Assembly: GCF_014705605.1 (NCBI RefSeq)
Contig: NZ_JACXIZ010000011.1
Coordinates: 239,681-303,680, forward strand
DNA length: 64,000 nt
From: Paenibacillus sabuli
Lineage (GTDB): Bacteria; Bacillota; Bacilli; Paenibacillales; Paenibacillaceae
Direction: 5' to 3'
The translations under genes and the position numbers were made by a program. The notes below the pieces were generated by a model, which ran no database searches, was not told where the DNA came from, and saw nothing but the letters and a program-made list of their open reading frames with translations. This document shows positions 9,884-17,344 of the stretch, one piece after another (position 1 is the stretch's first letter; the number at the start of each line of letters is the position of its first letter).

Positions 9884-9938
9884 GAACGGCGGTCGGAAAC
9901 GTATTTCGGACACGGCGGCTCACTTTTTCACCACACTT

Positions 9939-10760
9939 CTAGGACCAATCATGAAACCGGGAGAGCGAATTCAAAAACAGATTGACGACCAGCACCGAAA
10001 ACGCAATCAAATTCCAGATCGCGGTCGGACGCCCCGTCTGCAGCAGCAAGGTCCGCCTCAGCAAGTAGGCGACGTAGACGCCGACGCCGATCATCGTCGT
10101 GAATACTTTCCAGTCGAGCAGCAACAAAGCCCGGCCCTCGACCAGAATCGACGTGATGGCAACCGCCAGCGACAGAATCAATAGCGGAGTGCCGATTAGC
10201 ACGCAGCGAAAGGCGTAGCGGTCAATCGACTCCAGGCTTGGCAAGCGCCGCATCGGCTTGCTCCAGTGCTTGCGCTTGAGTTGCTGGTGCAGGAACAGGT
10301 ACATGGCCGAAAAAATAGCGCCGATGGCGAGCACCACGTAGGCACAAGCAATCAAGCTGATATGTACATAGAGCAGCTCGCGCACCAACGCCCAAGTCGC
10401 CAGTTGGATCTGTGCGTCCGGGCGGCTAAACAGATTCAAGGTCACAATCGCAAAGCCGAACACGTTGACAAAAAAAACCAGGAACTCAATTCGAAAAAAG
10501 CGGCTCATGACAAGCGATACCGTCACGAGCAGCCAGGAGACGAAAAACAAATAATCGAAGAGCGTGACCACGTTAGCGCTCATATCCATAATCATGCGCT
10601 GCACGAGCAGGCCGGTCTGCATGATCCATACGAAAATAAGCAGCCCTGTGCCGGTCCGTTTTGCTCTCCCGCTCGCGTCGACGACATCGGAGAAATAAAA
10701 CAGCAGGCTCAGGGCGTAGATATAAATCATCATGTGATAAAGAATCGTTTGCAGATGCAT
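9939..10760 (-). CDS. hemX: HemX/CcsA-like membrane protein
   Basis: Integral membrane protein of 273 residues with about eight hydrophobic segments, of the cytochrome c assembly (CcsA/HemX) type; the segment VHISLIACAYVVLAIGAIFSAMYL is characteristic. In B. subtilis HemX lowers the amount of HemA. No clear WWD haem-handling motif of true CcsA proteins is seen, which favours the HemX role. ATG 10760 is preceded by GGGGAGG. It lies 52 bases after hemA. Confidence 0.9.
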   Translation of the reverse strand: MHLQTILYHMMIYIYALSLLFYFSDVVDASGRAKRTGTGLLIFVWIMQTGLLVQRMIMDMSANVVTLFDYLFFVSWLLVTVSLVMSRFFRIEFLVFFVNVFGFAIVTLNLFSRPDAQIQLATWALVRELLYVHISLIACAYVVLAIGAIFSAMYLFLHQQLKRKHWSKPMRRLPSLESIDRYAFRCVLIGTPLLILSLAVAITSILVEGRALLLLDWKVFTTMIGVGVYVAYLLRRTLLLQTGRPTAIWNLIAFSVLVVNLFLNSLSRFHDWS

Positions 10761-10812
10761 GGCGGCCTCCCCAATTCCTTCGCGCCAAAGGCCAATCTCT
10801 CAAGCAATCGGC

Positions 10813-12198
10813 TCAAATGTGTACGGGCGCAGCCCCGCTTACCACGGTATGCGGGCGTTCGCGGCCGGCTTCTGTTCTGGGCGGCTGCGCCGCGGGCTTG
10901 GCCGACCGTTCGGTCTCGGCCGCTTGCGCCAGCGGCTCCTCGAGCGCAAACAGCTTCACAAACATGTCCATCGCTTCCTTGGAATGCTTGTCGTCCGCCA
11001 TTTCCTTGATGCGCAGAATCGGATCGTGCAGCAGTTGATTGACAATGCTTTTGGTCAGCTTGCGAATGACCTTCTGCTCGTGCTCGCTGAGCTCGGGCAG
11101 CTTGTTGAGCAGGCTCGCCATCGTATCCTGATGCACGGTAGCAGCCTTGTCTTGGAGCGTACGGATCAACGGGATGACGCCGAGCGTCTTGTACCATTGC
11201 TTGAATGCGGCCAGCTCGCCTGCGATCATCGTTTCAATTTTGGCCGCTTCCTTGCGACGCTGCTCCAGGTTGCTCTCCACGATGCCTTCAAGATCGTCGA
11301 TATCGTACAAAAAAGCGTTGTTGACCGCGCCGATGGCCGGATCGAGATCGCGCGGCACGGCAATATCGATCAGGAACAACGGGCGCGATTTGCGCCGGTA
11401 CATCGCCTGCTCCACCTGCTCGCGGCTCAGCACATAGCCTTCTGCACCGGTAGAGCTAATGACGATGTCGACCTCGTGCAGCTGACGCACGGCCTCTTCC
11501 ATCGACCACGGCACGCCGTTGAATTTGTCCGCCAGCATGACCGCGCGTTCGTAGGTCCGATTGACGACGATGACGCGCTTGGCGCCGCCCGCATAGATGT
11601 GCTTCGCGGTGAGCTCGCTCATTTTGCCTGCGCCGAGGATCATGACCGACTTGTTGGCGAATTGACCAAAAATGCGCTTGCCAAGCTCGACGGCCGCATA
11701 GCTGACCGATACCGCGGATTCGCCGATCATCGTTTCGGAATGCGCTCGCTTGGCCAGCGTCACCGCTTGCTTGAACAGCATGTTAAAAATCGTACCTGTC
11801 GTGCGATGCTGCTGGGCGAGCAAAAATGCGTCGCGCACCTGTCCCAGAATCTGCGTCTCGCCGATGACCATGGAGTCCAGACCGCTCGCTACACGCATCA
11901 GATGCTCGATGGCGCCATCATCCTCGTACATGTACAGGTGATTCGTAAATTGTTCGCGCGGTAAATGAAACCATTGCTCCATGAAGCTGCGAATGTAATG
12001 CCCGCACAGTTGATGGCGGTCCACAACCGCGTAAAATTCCGTCCGGTTACAGGTCGCGACAATGACACATTCCAAAATGCTGGTCGTCTGCTTAAGCTGC
12101 TCGATGGCGAGCGGAAGATCCTGCTCGGCAAACGTAAAGCGTTCGCGGACCTCGACCGGTGCCGTGCGATGATTCAGCCCGACTGCAATGATGTGCAT
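10813..12198 (-). CDS. hemA: Glutamyl-tRNA reductase
   Basis: Reduces glutamyl-tRNA to glutamate-1-semialdehyde, the first committed step of this C5 haem pathway. Starts MHIIAVGLNHRTAPVEVRERF; the catalytic Cys is in VATCNRTEFYAV near residue 50; NADPH-binding ILGAGKMSELTAKH at about 185. Length 461, with an Ala/Pro/Glu-rich tail of about 40 residues beyond the dimerisation domain. ATG 12198 has AGGTGA seven bases upstream and lies about 30 bases from the predicted transcription start, so longer upstream readings are rejected. First gene of the haem transcript. Confidence 0.96.
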   Translation of the reverse strand: MHIIAVGLNHRTAPVEVRERFTFAEQDLPLAIEQLKQTTSILECVIVATCNRTEFYAVVDRHQLCGHYIRSFMEQWFHLPREQFTNHLYMYEDDGAIEHLMRVASGLDSMVIGETQILGQVRDAFLLAQQHRTTGTIFNMLFKQAVTLAKRAHSETMIGESAVSVSYAAVELGKRIFGQFANKSVMILGAGKMSELTAKHIYAGGAKRVIVVNRTYERAVMLADKFNGVPWSMEEAVRQLHEVDIVISSTGAEGYVLSREQVEQAMYRRKSRPLFLIDIAVPRDLDPAIGAVNNAFLYDIDDLEGIVESNLEQRRKEAAKIETMIAGELAAFKQWYKTLGVIPLIRTLQDKAATVHQDTMASLLNKLPELSEHEQKVIRKLTKSIVNQLLHDPILRIKEMADDKHSKEAMDMFVKLFALEEPLAQAAETERSAKPAAQPPRTEAGRERPHTVVSGAAPVHI

Positions 12199-12235
12199 GC
12201 GCGTTTCACCTGCCTCTTGTTTGTATTCTTCAATC

Positions 12236-12244
12236 ATTATAGCA
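12236..12244 (-). promoter_or_regulatory. Extended -10 promoter of the hemA operon
   Basis: Minus strand TGC-TATAAT. No good -35 box at 17 bases, which fits an extended -10 promoter. The start site would be near 12229, giving a 30-base leader. Confidence 0.65.
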
Positions 12245-12264
12245 TAGACAATCCTGCAATTCGG

Positions 12265-12278
12265 TTTCAAATATGAAA
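12265..12278. promoter_or_regulatory. AT-rich palindrome upstream of the hemA promoter
   Basis: TTTCAAATATGAAA is a perfect palindrome upstream of the -10 box, followed by a second TATGAAAA. It could be an operator; the B. subtilis hemA operon is under PerR control, but this sequence does not match a PerR box well. Confidence 0.3.
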
Positions 12279-12365
12279 ATTATGAAAACAATCCCGAATT
12301 AGTGTGCGCCCAAACCTGCAGCTGCTATACGCCGCTTTGACATTTTTTGCGCTTGTCCGTCCAAA

Positions 12366-12399
12366 CATGAAAAGAAAGGCCATGGAACGCTCCATGGCC
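12366..12399 (-). terminator. Rho-independent terminator of speD
   Basis: Arms GGCCATGGA and TCCATGGCC with a four-base loop, then TTTCTTTT on the minus strand. It lies between speD and hemA. A T run also follows on the plus strand, but no plus-strand gene ends here. Confidence 0.85.
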
Positions 12400-12434
12400 A
12401 GTCATTTTTTCATTGTCGTTATCGCAGCGCGGTA

Positions 12435-12833
12435 CTAGACTAGCTCCGCGTGCTTCATCGTCGGTTCTTCAACCTTGAGCTCGCCCAAGCCGCGAATCAA
12501 CTTCTTCGCATGCGCGGTCGTCGGCTTCAGCACCGACAGCATGTAATCAATGGCCAACTGCGGATCCACCGTCTCGCCGCAGGTGTAACAGTCCAGTGCG
12601 GCAAAACCTTTCTCGGGATACGTATGGATGGAGAGATGGCTCTCCGACAGCAATACGAGTACCGTCGCGCCTTGCGGTTCAAACTGCTTGGCTTGCACGG
12701 AGAGGACAGTAGCACCGCTCGCTTCGGCAGCCTCCACCATGTGGGCTTGCAATGATTCCGAGCTGTTCAGGAGATCAAAATCCACTCCCCAAGTATCAAC
12801 AGCCACGTGTCTTCCGAAAGTTGAATATTCCAT
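12435..12833 (-). CDS. speD: S-adenosylmethionine decarboxylase proenzyme
   Basis: Makes decarboxylated SAM, the aminopropyl donor for spermidine. The proenzyme cuts itself at the Ser of LSESHLSIHTYPE (about residue 63), giving the pyruvoyl group; DCYTCGETVDP follows. Length 132, matching the short bacillar class. ATG 12833 was chosen because AGGGGG lies about nine bases upstream and the protein then begins MEYSTFGRHVAVD, as in relatives; an upstream reading would run through the leader. No spermidine synthase gene is nearby. Confidence 0.95.
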   Translation of the reverse strand: MEYSTFGRHVAVDTWGVDFDLLNSSESLQAHMVEAAEASGATVLSVQAKQFEPQGATVLVLLSESHLSIHTYPEKGFAALDCYTCGETVDPQLAIDYMLSVLKPTTAHAKKLIRGLGELKVEEPTMKHAELV

Positions 12834-12895
12834 CTTTCGGTTCCCCCTTCCTAGGAATAAAATGTGTAAAAATTTCATCCGCTAGGACCTACGTC

Positions 12896-12947
12896 ATTCA
12901 CTACCCGAGGGAATAGTCTCTCGCAACATTCCATGTCCTGAGTGAAT
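12896..12947 (-). promoter_or_regulatory. Structured leader of speD
   Basis: The speD 5' region can fold: outer arms ATTCACT and AGTGAAT (12941-12947 with 12896-12902) enclose inner arms GGAAT and ATTCC and a CGAG/CTCG pairing. Further AGGAC and GTCCT elements flank it. No known riboswitch class is recognised. The hairpin lies about 60 bases before the start codon. Confidence 0.45.
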
Positions 12948-12979
12948 CCTGGTTCCTATTATTCATTTCAACGAAACTA

Positions 12980-13008
12980 AAAATAACATCTATCGCGCAG
13001 AAATGCAA
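12980..13008 (-). promoter_or_regulatory. Candidate promoter of speD
   Basis: Minus strand TTGCAT (13003-13008), 17 bases, TATTTT (12980-12985). The start would be near 12973, giving a leader of about 140 bases. Confidence 0.45.
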
Positions 13009-13052
13009 CAGTTTTTTTGAATTCTTAATGTTAAATTTGCGCCTTTCGCCGG

Positions 13053-14096
13053 TCAATCCGGCTGTCGCGCCCGCAGCAATTCGACAAAGGCATCCAACTG
13101 CTTCATGGTTGAGATCGGATCGGTCGTAAAAAAAGTGTTCCAATCCAGGCTCGAAATCCGCTTGTCCCGCGCCGCCGGCAAAGCTTGCCAAACACCGCCG
13201 GCGCGGATCTCCTCCGCCCGCTCTGCGCCGCCTTCCTGCTCCAGCACCGAGACGAAAAGGCGATTGGCGTCCGCATAGGTCGGCAACAACTCCAGCGAAA
13301 TTTCAAGCTGCCCCAACCCCTTGTCCAACACCTCCCGGCGAATAAGCGGCGGCGCCTTGAGCCCCAGGAGCTCGTATATGACATAGCCGCCCATTGCCTT
13401 GTTTCCGTAAACAAACAAATTTTGTGGGCGAATATTGACAATAGCGACTGTCTCTTCAGGATCGATAATCGTTTCGACCTCGGCTTTGGTCTGCATCACT
13501 TTGTGCTCGAAACGCTCAAGCCAGGCCGCAGCTTCCTCTTGCCTGCCAAGAATTTCGCCGAACAGTTCGATTTGCTGGGGCGGATCATACGTCAACCACG
13601 GAATCCATAGCGTCGGAGCAATCTTGGATAGCTCCTCGTACGTGTCCTCCACATGCGTGACGATCAGGTCCGGCTCCAGCGCTACGATTTTCTCCAGATT
13701 CAGTCCGGTCCACGGGTCTCCAACATGGGGAATGTCCGTCCATTCGTCGCGCAACAGCGGGTATTGGGCCCATTCGTTGTCCGCTCCGACGGGCTTGACT
13801 CCGAGCGCCAACATGGCTCCGGTATATTGAATGGCTACGATTCGCTCCGGATGCACCGGGATACGGCTCACGCCCTTGCCATGCTCGAATTCCCGCATTT
13901 CCGGTTCTCCCGCAGCGTCGTCCGAATGCTCCGCTTGATGCAAATCATCATTGTCCGCCGAAGGCGCGATCTGCTCAATATGATTCTCCTGCGCCGCGCC
14001 GCCTCCTGATTCCGGCGGCGTATCGCCGCTTCCGCAAGCCGACAGCACGAGTGCGAGTGCAAGCGACGTCAGCAATACGATCAAGAAATTCCTCAC
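13053..14096 (-). CDS. Iron-siderophore ABC transporter substrate-binding lipoprotein
   Basis: Captures ferric siderophore at the outer face of the membrane. A signal peptide ends in a lipobox (LALVLSACGSG), then an acidic linker, then the two-lobe FecB/FhuD-type domain (RIVAIQYTGAMLALGVKPVGA, EPDLIVTHVEDTYEELSKIAP). Length 347. GTG start at 14096 behind AGGAGGGG. A Fur box covers its promoter region. The adjacent regulator carries a related binding domain. No permease or ATPase gene lies beside it, so it must share a transporter encoded elsewhere. The siderophore is unknown. Confidence 0.9.
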   Translation of the reverse strand: MRNFLIVLLTSLALALVLSACGSGDTPPESGGGAAQENHIEQIAPSADNDDLHQAEHSDDAAGEPEMREFEHGKGVSRIPVHPERIVAIQYTGAMLALGVKPVGADNEWAQYPLLRDEWTDIPHVGDPWTGLNLEKIVALEPDLIVTHVEDTYEELSKIAPTLWIPWLTYDPPQQIELFGEILGRQEEAAAWLERFEHKVMQTKAEVETIIDPEETVAIVNIRPQNLFVYGNKAMGGYVIYELLGLKAPPLIRREVLDKGLGQLEISLELLPTYADANRLFVSVLEQEGGAERAEEIRAGGVWQALPAARDKRISSLDWNTFFTTDPISTMKQLDAFVELLRARQPD

Positions 14097-14109
14097 TCAA
14101 ACCCCTCCT

Positions 14110-14128
14110 GATAGTGATTCTCATTTTC
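14110..14128. promoter_or_regulatory. Fur box
   Basis: Minus strand GAAAATGAGAATCACTATC matches the 19-base Fur consensus GATAATGATAATCATTATC at 16 positions. It lies about 15 bases before the GTG start of the siderophore-binding lipoprotein gene, so iron-replete cells should repress that gene. Confidence 0.8.
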
Positions 14129-14194
14129 AGTAAAAAGCTTATCAGTAAAATAGGGTTCGTCGCCATAGGCTCTCGTAAGGTATTGTTTGGATTA

Positions 14195-15814
14195 TTATAA
14201 GACCAGCCATTTCCGCAGGTCTTCGAGCTGCCATGATATCGAGATCGGGTCGTACCCATGCCAACGGCTCATCTCCGCCAAAAAAACGCGCCCGCCCCGC
14301 GCCTGATAGCCGCGACATGCCGGACTGTCGAGCAATGCCTGTGCCGTCTGTCTGGCTTCCCGAGCGGGCGCCACAGCCACGATGAGGCGATCGGCCTCGT
14401 ACGCAGGCAGGATATCATTGAGCGCCACGGCCAGCGACGAACGGTCCCCGACCGCCTTGTGTACGGGTGCAGGCGCATGCCCTCCCAATTCGCCGTACAC
14501 GACCTGGGTACCCATACCGCGCTTCAAATACAGCAACACATTGTCGTGCGCGCGGATATTGATGACCGTCCAGGTCTCCCGCCCCCCGGCTCCCTGCGCA
14601 GAGCGGAAACGAACCAATTCCGCTCGCCGCCGCTCGAAAGCCGTCAACCACTCGCGTCTGCGCTCCCTCCGCCTTACGGCAGAAGCTAAAGTCTCAAAAT
14701 GCCCGCGCCAATCCCGAAGATACCAAGGCACGACCAGGGTCGGAGCTAGCCGCCGAAAGTCGCGCAGCAGATCGGGCTCTATATTGTCAATCGTCACAAT
14801 CATTTCCGGTCGCAGACTCGCTAGCTCCGCATAGGAGAAACCGTCCGCCCAATCCCGAACCTCGCACTTGCCACGGTTAAGCATGGCGTCGTAGTCGTTG
14901 CCGAATCCCCAGGGATAGGCGAGCGTTGCAGCCGGAATCACGCCCAGTGCCAGCAAGTGCATTGTCAAATGCGGGTTCAACGAGACGATACGTTTGTCCG
15001 TCTGACTGTACTGCTTCGGAGATCGTCCGACCTCCTGCTTGAAGCGACGGCTGGCGTAAAATTCGTCCTTGTACCCCGCTTCTCTCGCCAGCTCGCCGAG
15101 CCGTGATTCGCCAAACAAAAGGCGTTCTTTCATATGCCTGATTCGCAACTCGGTCACGTAGTCAGTAAGACTCTTGCCGCTCACTTGCTTGAATACGACG
15201 GAAAAATACTCGGGACTGAGTCCCGCAATCTCTGCCAATTCATCCCGCCTTAACTCAAGATGATAATGCGTCTCCACAAAGCCCACGATTCGACGAACCG
15301 CTTGCTCACCCTGTTCGCCCTGACGCTGAACGTCCGCCGCCGGACGCAGCAGTTCGAACAACCATTCGGAAAACATACGCTCGCGCTCGACGTCTGTCAC
15401 CGCCCCTTCCGCCAACATAATCCGGGCCAATTCGACCGTAAGCCGGATTAGTCGCTCGGGCTCCCGTGGCGTCAGTTCGCCCCACGGAGCGGCGCCGTCG
15501 GGACGCATCATGTAGCCCCGCTCTTGTCCACCGGCATTGCTTCGCCGTTCGACACGATCAAAATGAAATGCATAAGCCGATACCTCGTTGAAAAAAGGCT
15601 GAATTTGAAGATGCATGCCTGGCCAGGCATAATAACAGCTGCCCGCGGAAATCGGATTTTTACGGCCCTGCACAGTTACCGTTCCCATACCGCCGGCGAT
15701 GACCACGACAGTATGATCCGTCCGCTCCGGCAAATGAAGCTCTTCCAAAATGCAATAATGAACCAGCTCGGAAAAAAGGTGATGCACCGCCGTCTTATTT
15801 CGTGACTCTCTCAT
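14195..15814 (-). CDS. Btr-like AraC-family regulator fused to a siderophore-binding domain
   Basis: Residues about 1-150 form a cupin-like sensor segment, 175-275 the AraC DNA-binding domain (LRRDELAEIAGLSPEYFSVVF, then LAREAGYKDEFYASRRFKQ) and 280-539 a FecB-like siderophore-binding domain (KRIVSLNPHLTMHLLALGV, WTVINIRAHDNVLLY). This is the layout of B. subtilis Btr, which activates siderophore uptake when it binds ferric bacillibactin. I chose ATG 15814, eight bases after AAGGGAAG; a longer reading enters the upstream terminator. The neighbouring lipoprotein gene is the obvious target. The ligand is not known. Confidence 0.88.
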   Translation of the reverse strand: MRESRNKTAVHHLFSELVHYCILEELHLPERTDHTVVVIAGGMGTVTVQGRKNPISAGSCYYAWPGMHLQIQPFFNEVSAYAFHFDRVERRSNAGGQERGYMMRPDGAAPWGELTPREPERLIRLTVELARIMLAEGAVTDVERERMFSEWLFELLRPAADVQRQGEQGEQAVRRIVGFVETHYHLELRRDELAEIAGLSPEYFSVVFKQVSGKSLTDYVTELRIRHMKERLLFGESRLGELAREAGYKDEFYASRRFKQEVGRSPKQYSQTDKRIVSLNPHLTMHLLALGVIPAATLAYPWGFGNDYDAMLNRGKCEVRDWADGFSYAELASLRPEMIVTIDNIEPDLLRDFRRLAPTLVVPWYLRDWRGHFETLASAVRRRERRREWLTAFERRRAELVRFRSAQGAGGRETWTVINIRAHDNVLLYLKRGMGTQVVYGELGGHAPAPVHKAVGDRSSLAVALNDILPAYEADRLIVAVAPAREARQTAQALLDSPACRGYQARGGRVFLAEMSRWHGYDPISISWQLEDLRKWLVL

Positions 15815-15861
15815 GGTTAGCACTTCCCTTTCCGAGGCGGGGCGACCTCCATTGTCTGCAT

Positions 15862-15887
15862 AAGAAAAAGAGCCGCATTCGCGGCTC
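15862..15887 (-). terminator. Rho-independent terminator
   Basis: GAGCCGC, loop GAAT, GCGGCTC, then TTTTTCTT on the minus strand. It ends the transcript of the unknown gene at 15906-16496. Confidence 0.85.
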
Positions 15888-15905
15888 AATCCTAAGCTGG
15901 ACCCA

Positions 15906-16496
15906 TCAGGCTTCTAAAACAAACAACGCTTGGGCATGCTTGCGCAGCCGATCGTCGATGGCTGCCAGCTCTCGTGCATGCTGCGTCTGATTGCGCAGAT
16001 CAAGCAGTTCGTTAATCGCCTGCTTAATCCGGACAATGTCTTGCTCGACTCCAGTGCTCCTAAATCTCCGTTCCAGCTCGCCGATGGTGTCCTTTAATTC
16101 GAAGACCACTCGGGCTGCGCCTCGGGACTGCTCGACAATTTTGCGCACTGCGCCGCCGGTATAATAATAGATCATCGTATAACTCGGATATATGCGGTTG
16201 ACAATGGCGTCGCCCTTGAACATGGACATGGCCTTCCGCAGCGCATTCGTCAGCTTCGGATGCACCAGCCGACAGGAAAGCACACCTACGTAGACATCTT
16301 TCTGACGTTCGAACGTAAGACGGACCTCTTCCTTCCCTGCCTCATCCTCGAGCACCAGCTCCTGGTTGCCGCCTTCCAGGACACGTACCTGAAGGCGCAC
16401 ATGCTGATCGCCAAAGAATCGAACAAATCTGGACATCTCTTCTTCCGTTAATCGCAGACAGGCTTTTACGTATTCGGTGGCTATCCGCTGAGCCAT
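15906..16496 (-). CDS. Unknown protein, 196 residues
   Basis: I do not recognise this protein. It is soluble, without signal peptide or membrane segment. The N-terminal half (MAQRIATEYVKACLRLTEEE, then FVRFFGDQHVRLQVRV) looks like an alpha/beta domain, with an aromatic SYTMIYYYTGG in the middle. The last 70 residues are charged and helical (DTIGELERRF, INELLDLRNQTQHA), probably a coiled coil. ATG 16496 follows GAGGGAG by six bases. It has its own terminator. A candidate SigH promoter lies upstream, so a role at the onset of stationary phase is possible but unproven. Confidence 0.7.
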   Translation of the reverse strand: MAQRIATEYVKACLRLTEEEMSRFVRFFGDQHVRLQVRVLEGGNQELVLEDEAGKEEVRLTFERQKDVYVGVLSCRLVHPKLTNALRKAMSMFKGDAIVNRIYPSYTMIYYYTGGAVRKIVEQSRGAARVVFELKDTIGELERRFRSTGVEQDIVRIKQAINELLDLRNQTQHARELAAIDDRLRKHAQALFVLEA

Positions 16497-16595
16497 ACAA
16501 ATCTCCCTCAATTCTTTAAACTTGACCGTAAAACGCGTCACTCCGACCTCGTATTCCTTACCCCAATGATGAAATAAATCTGCCTACGTAATAGT

Positions 16596-16621
16596 ATACG
16601 CCATCATTGCGTTTAATTCCT
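16596..16621 (-). promoter_or_regulatory. Candidate SigH promoter of the unknown gene
   Basis: Minus strand AGGAATT (16615-16621), 12 bases, GGCGTAT (16596-16602). The -35 box fits SigH (AGGAWWW) fully; the -10 fits RnnGAAT except for one base. The same region also offers TATACT as a SigA -10 box without a clear -35. Confidence 0.25.
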
Positions 16622-16737
16622 GCTCACCGAACGCGATTTTCCAGCATATTTGCGAAAATTCCGCCGCATTCCATGCTCCAGCGTCGGCAACATGCTGGAT
16701 GCTCGCAATTCAATGCGATGTTCGGGCACTTGCTCAC

Positions 16738-17325
16738 TTATCCGCGTATTTTTTGCAGCAACTGTCCCCATAGCTCATCCTTACCCATTCCCGTATCGGA
16801 TGAAAACAAGACGAACGGATCCGAGCGGTCGGCCTCGAGCGTCTCCTTCACAACCTTGACGTGTCTGTCCCATTTGCTGCGCGGAATCTTATCCGCTTTG
16901 GTCGCCACGATGCAGACCGGCAGGCCGTAATGCTTCAACCAGCCGTACATCATTTGATCGTCCGTCGACGGCGCATGCCGGATATCGACGATCTGCAGTA
17001 CAAGCTGCAGCGGTTCCCGCGTTTTGAGGAACGACTCGATCATGACGCCCCACTTGCGCCGTTCTTCCTTGGACACCTTGGCGTAGCCATAGCCGGGAAA
17101 GTCGACAAAATAAAATTCGTTATTGATTCGGTAATAGTTCAATTGCTGCGTTTTGCCCGGCTGCGAGCTCGTGCGGGCGAGATTTTTGCGGTTGATCATT
17201 TTGTTGATCAGCGACGATTTGCCGACGTTGGAGCGCCCTGCCAGCGCAATCTCTGGCAAGGCGTCTTCCGGAAACTGATGCGGCTGCACCGCGCTAATAA
17301 TAAACTCGGCTGCTGTAATTTTCAT
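16738..17325 (-). CDS. engB: Ribosome biogenesis GTPase EngB (YsxC)
   Basis: Essential GTPase for assembly of the 50S subunit. G1 is GRSNVGKSS at about residues 30-38, G3 is [16 protein letters not shown]4 is TKADK near residue 145, and the G5 region is LFSSDTG. Length 195, standard. ATG 17325 lies 19 bases after the lonA stop with GGAGG upstream, so it is cotranscribed with lonA as in B. subtilis. Confidence 0.96.
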   Translation of the reverse strand: MKITAAEFIISAVQPHQFPEDALPEIALAGRSNVGKSSLINKMINRKNLARTSSQPGKTQQLNYYRINNEFYFVDFPGYGYAKVSKEERRKWGVMIESFLKTREPLQLVLQIVDIRHAPSTDDQMMYGWLKHYGLPVCIVATKADKIPRSKWDRHVKVVKETLEADRSDPFVLFSSDTGMGKDELWGQLLQKIRG

Positions 17326-17344
17326 GGTTCCTCCAATGCTACCT

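Noticed and set aside
9729..9923. Small 64-codon frame in the hemX-sirC gap
   Set aside because: Lacks a spaced binding site, has protein-unlike composition and overlaps the strong hairpin and the sirC start.
12834..13050. SAM riboswitch upstream of speD
   Set aside because: The leader is structured, but no SAM-I or SAM-II core (K-turn, GATGA-like conserved loops) can be recognised.
12901..13191. 96-codon frame overlapping the 3' end of the siderophore-binding gene and the speD leader
   Set aside because: Frame-shifted shadow of the lipoprotein gene running into the leader; no start signals.
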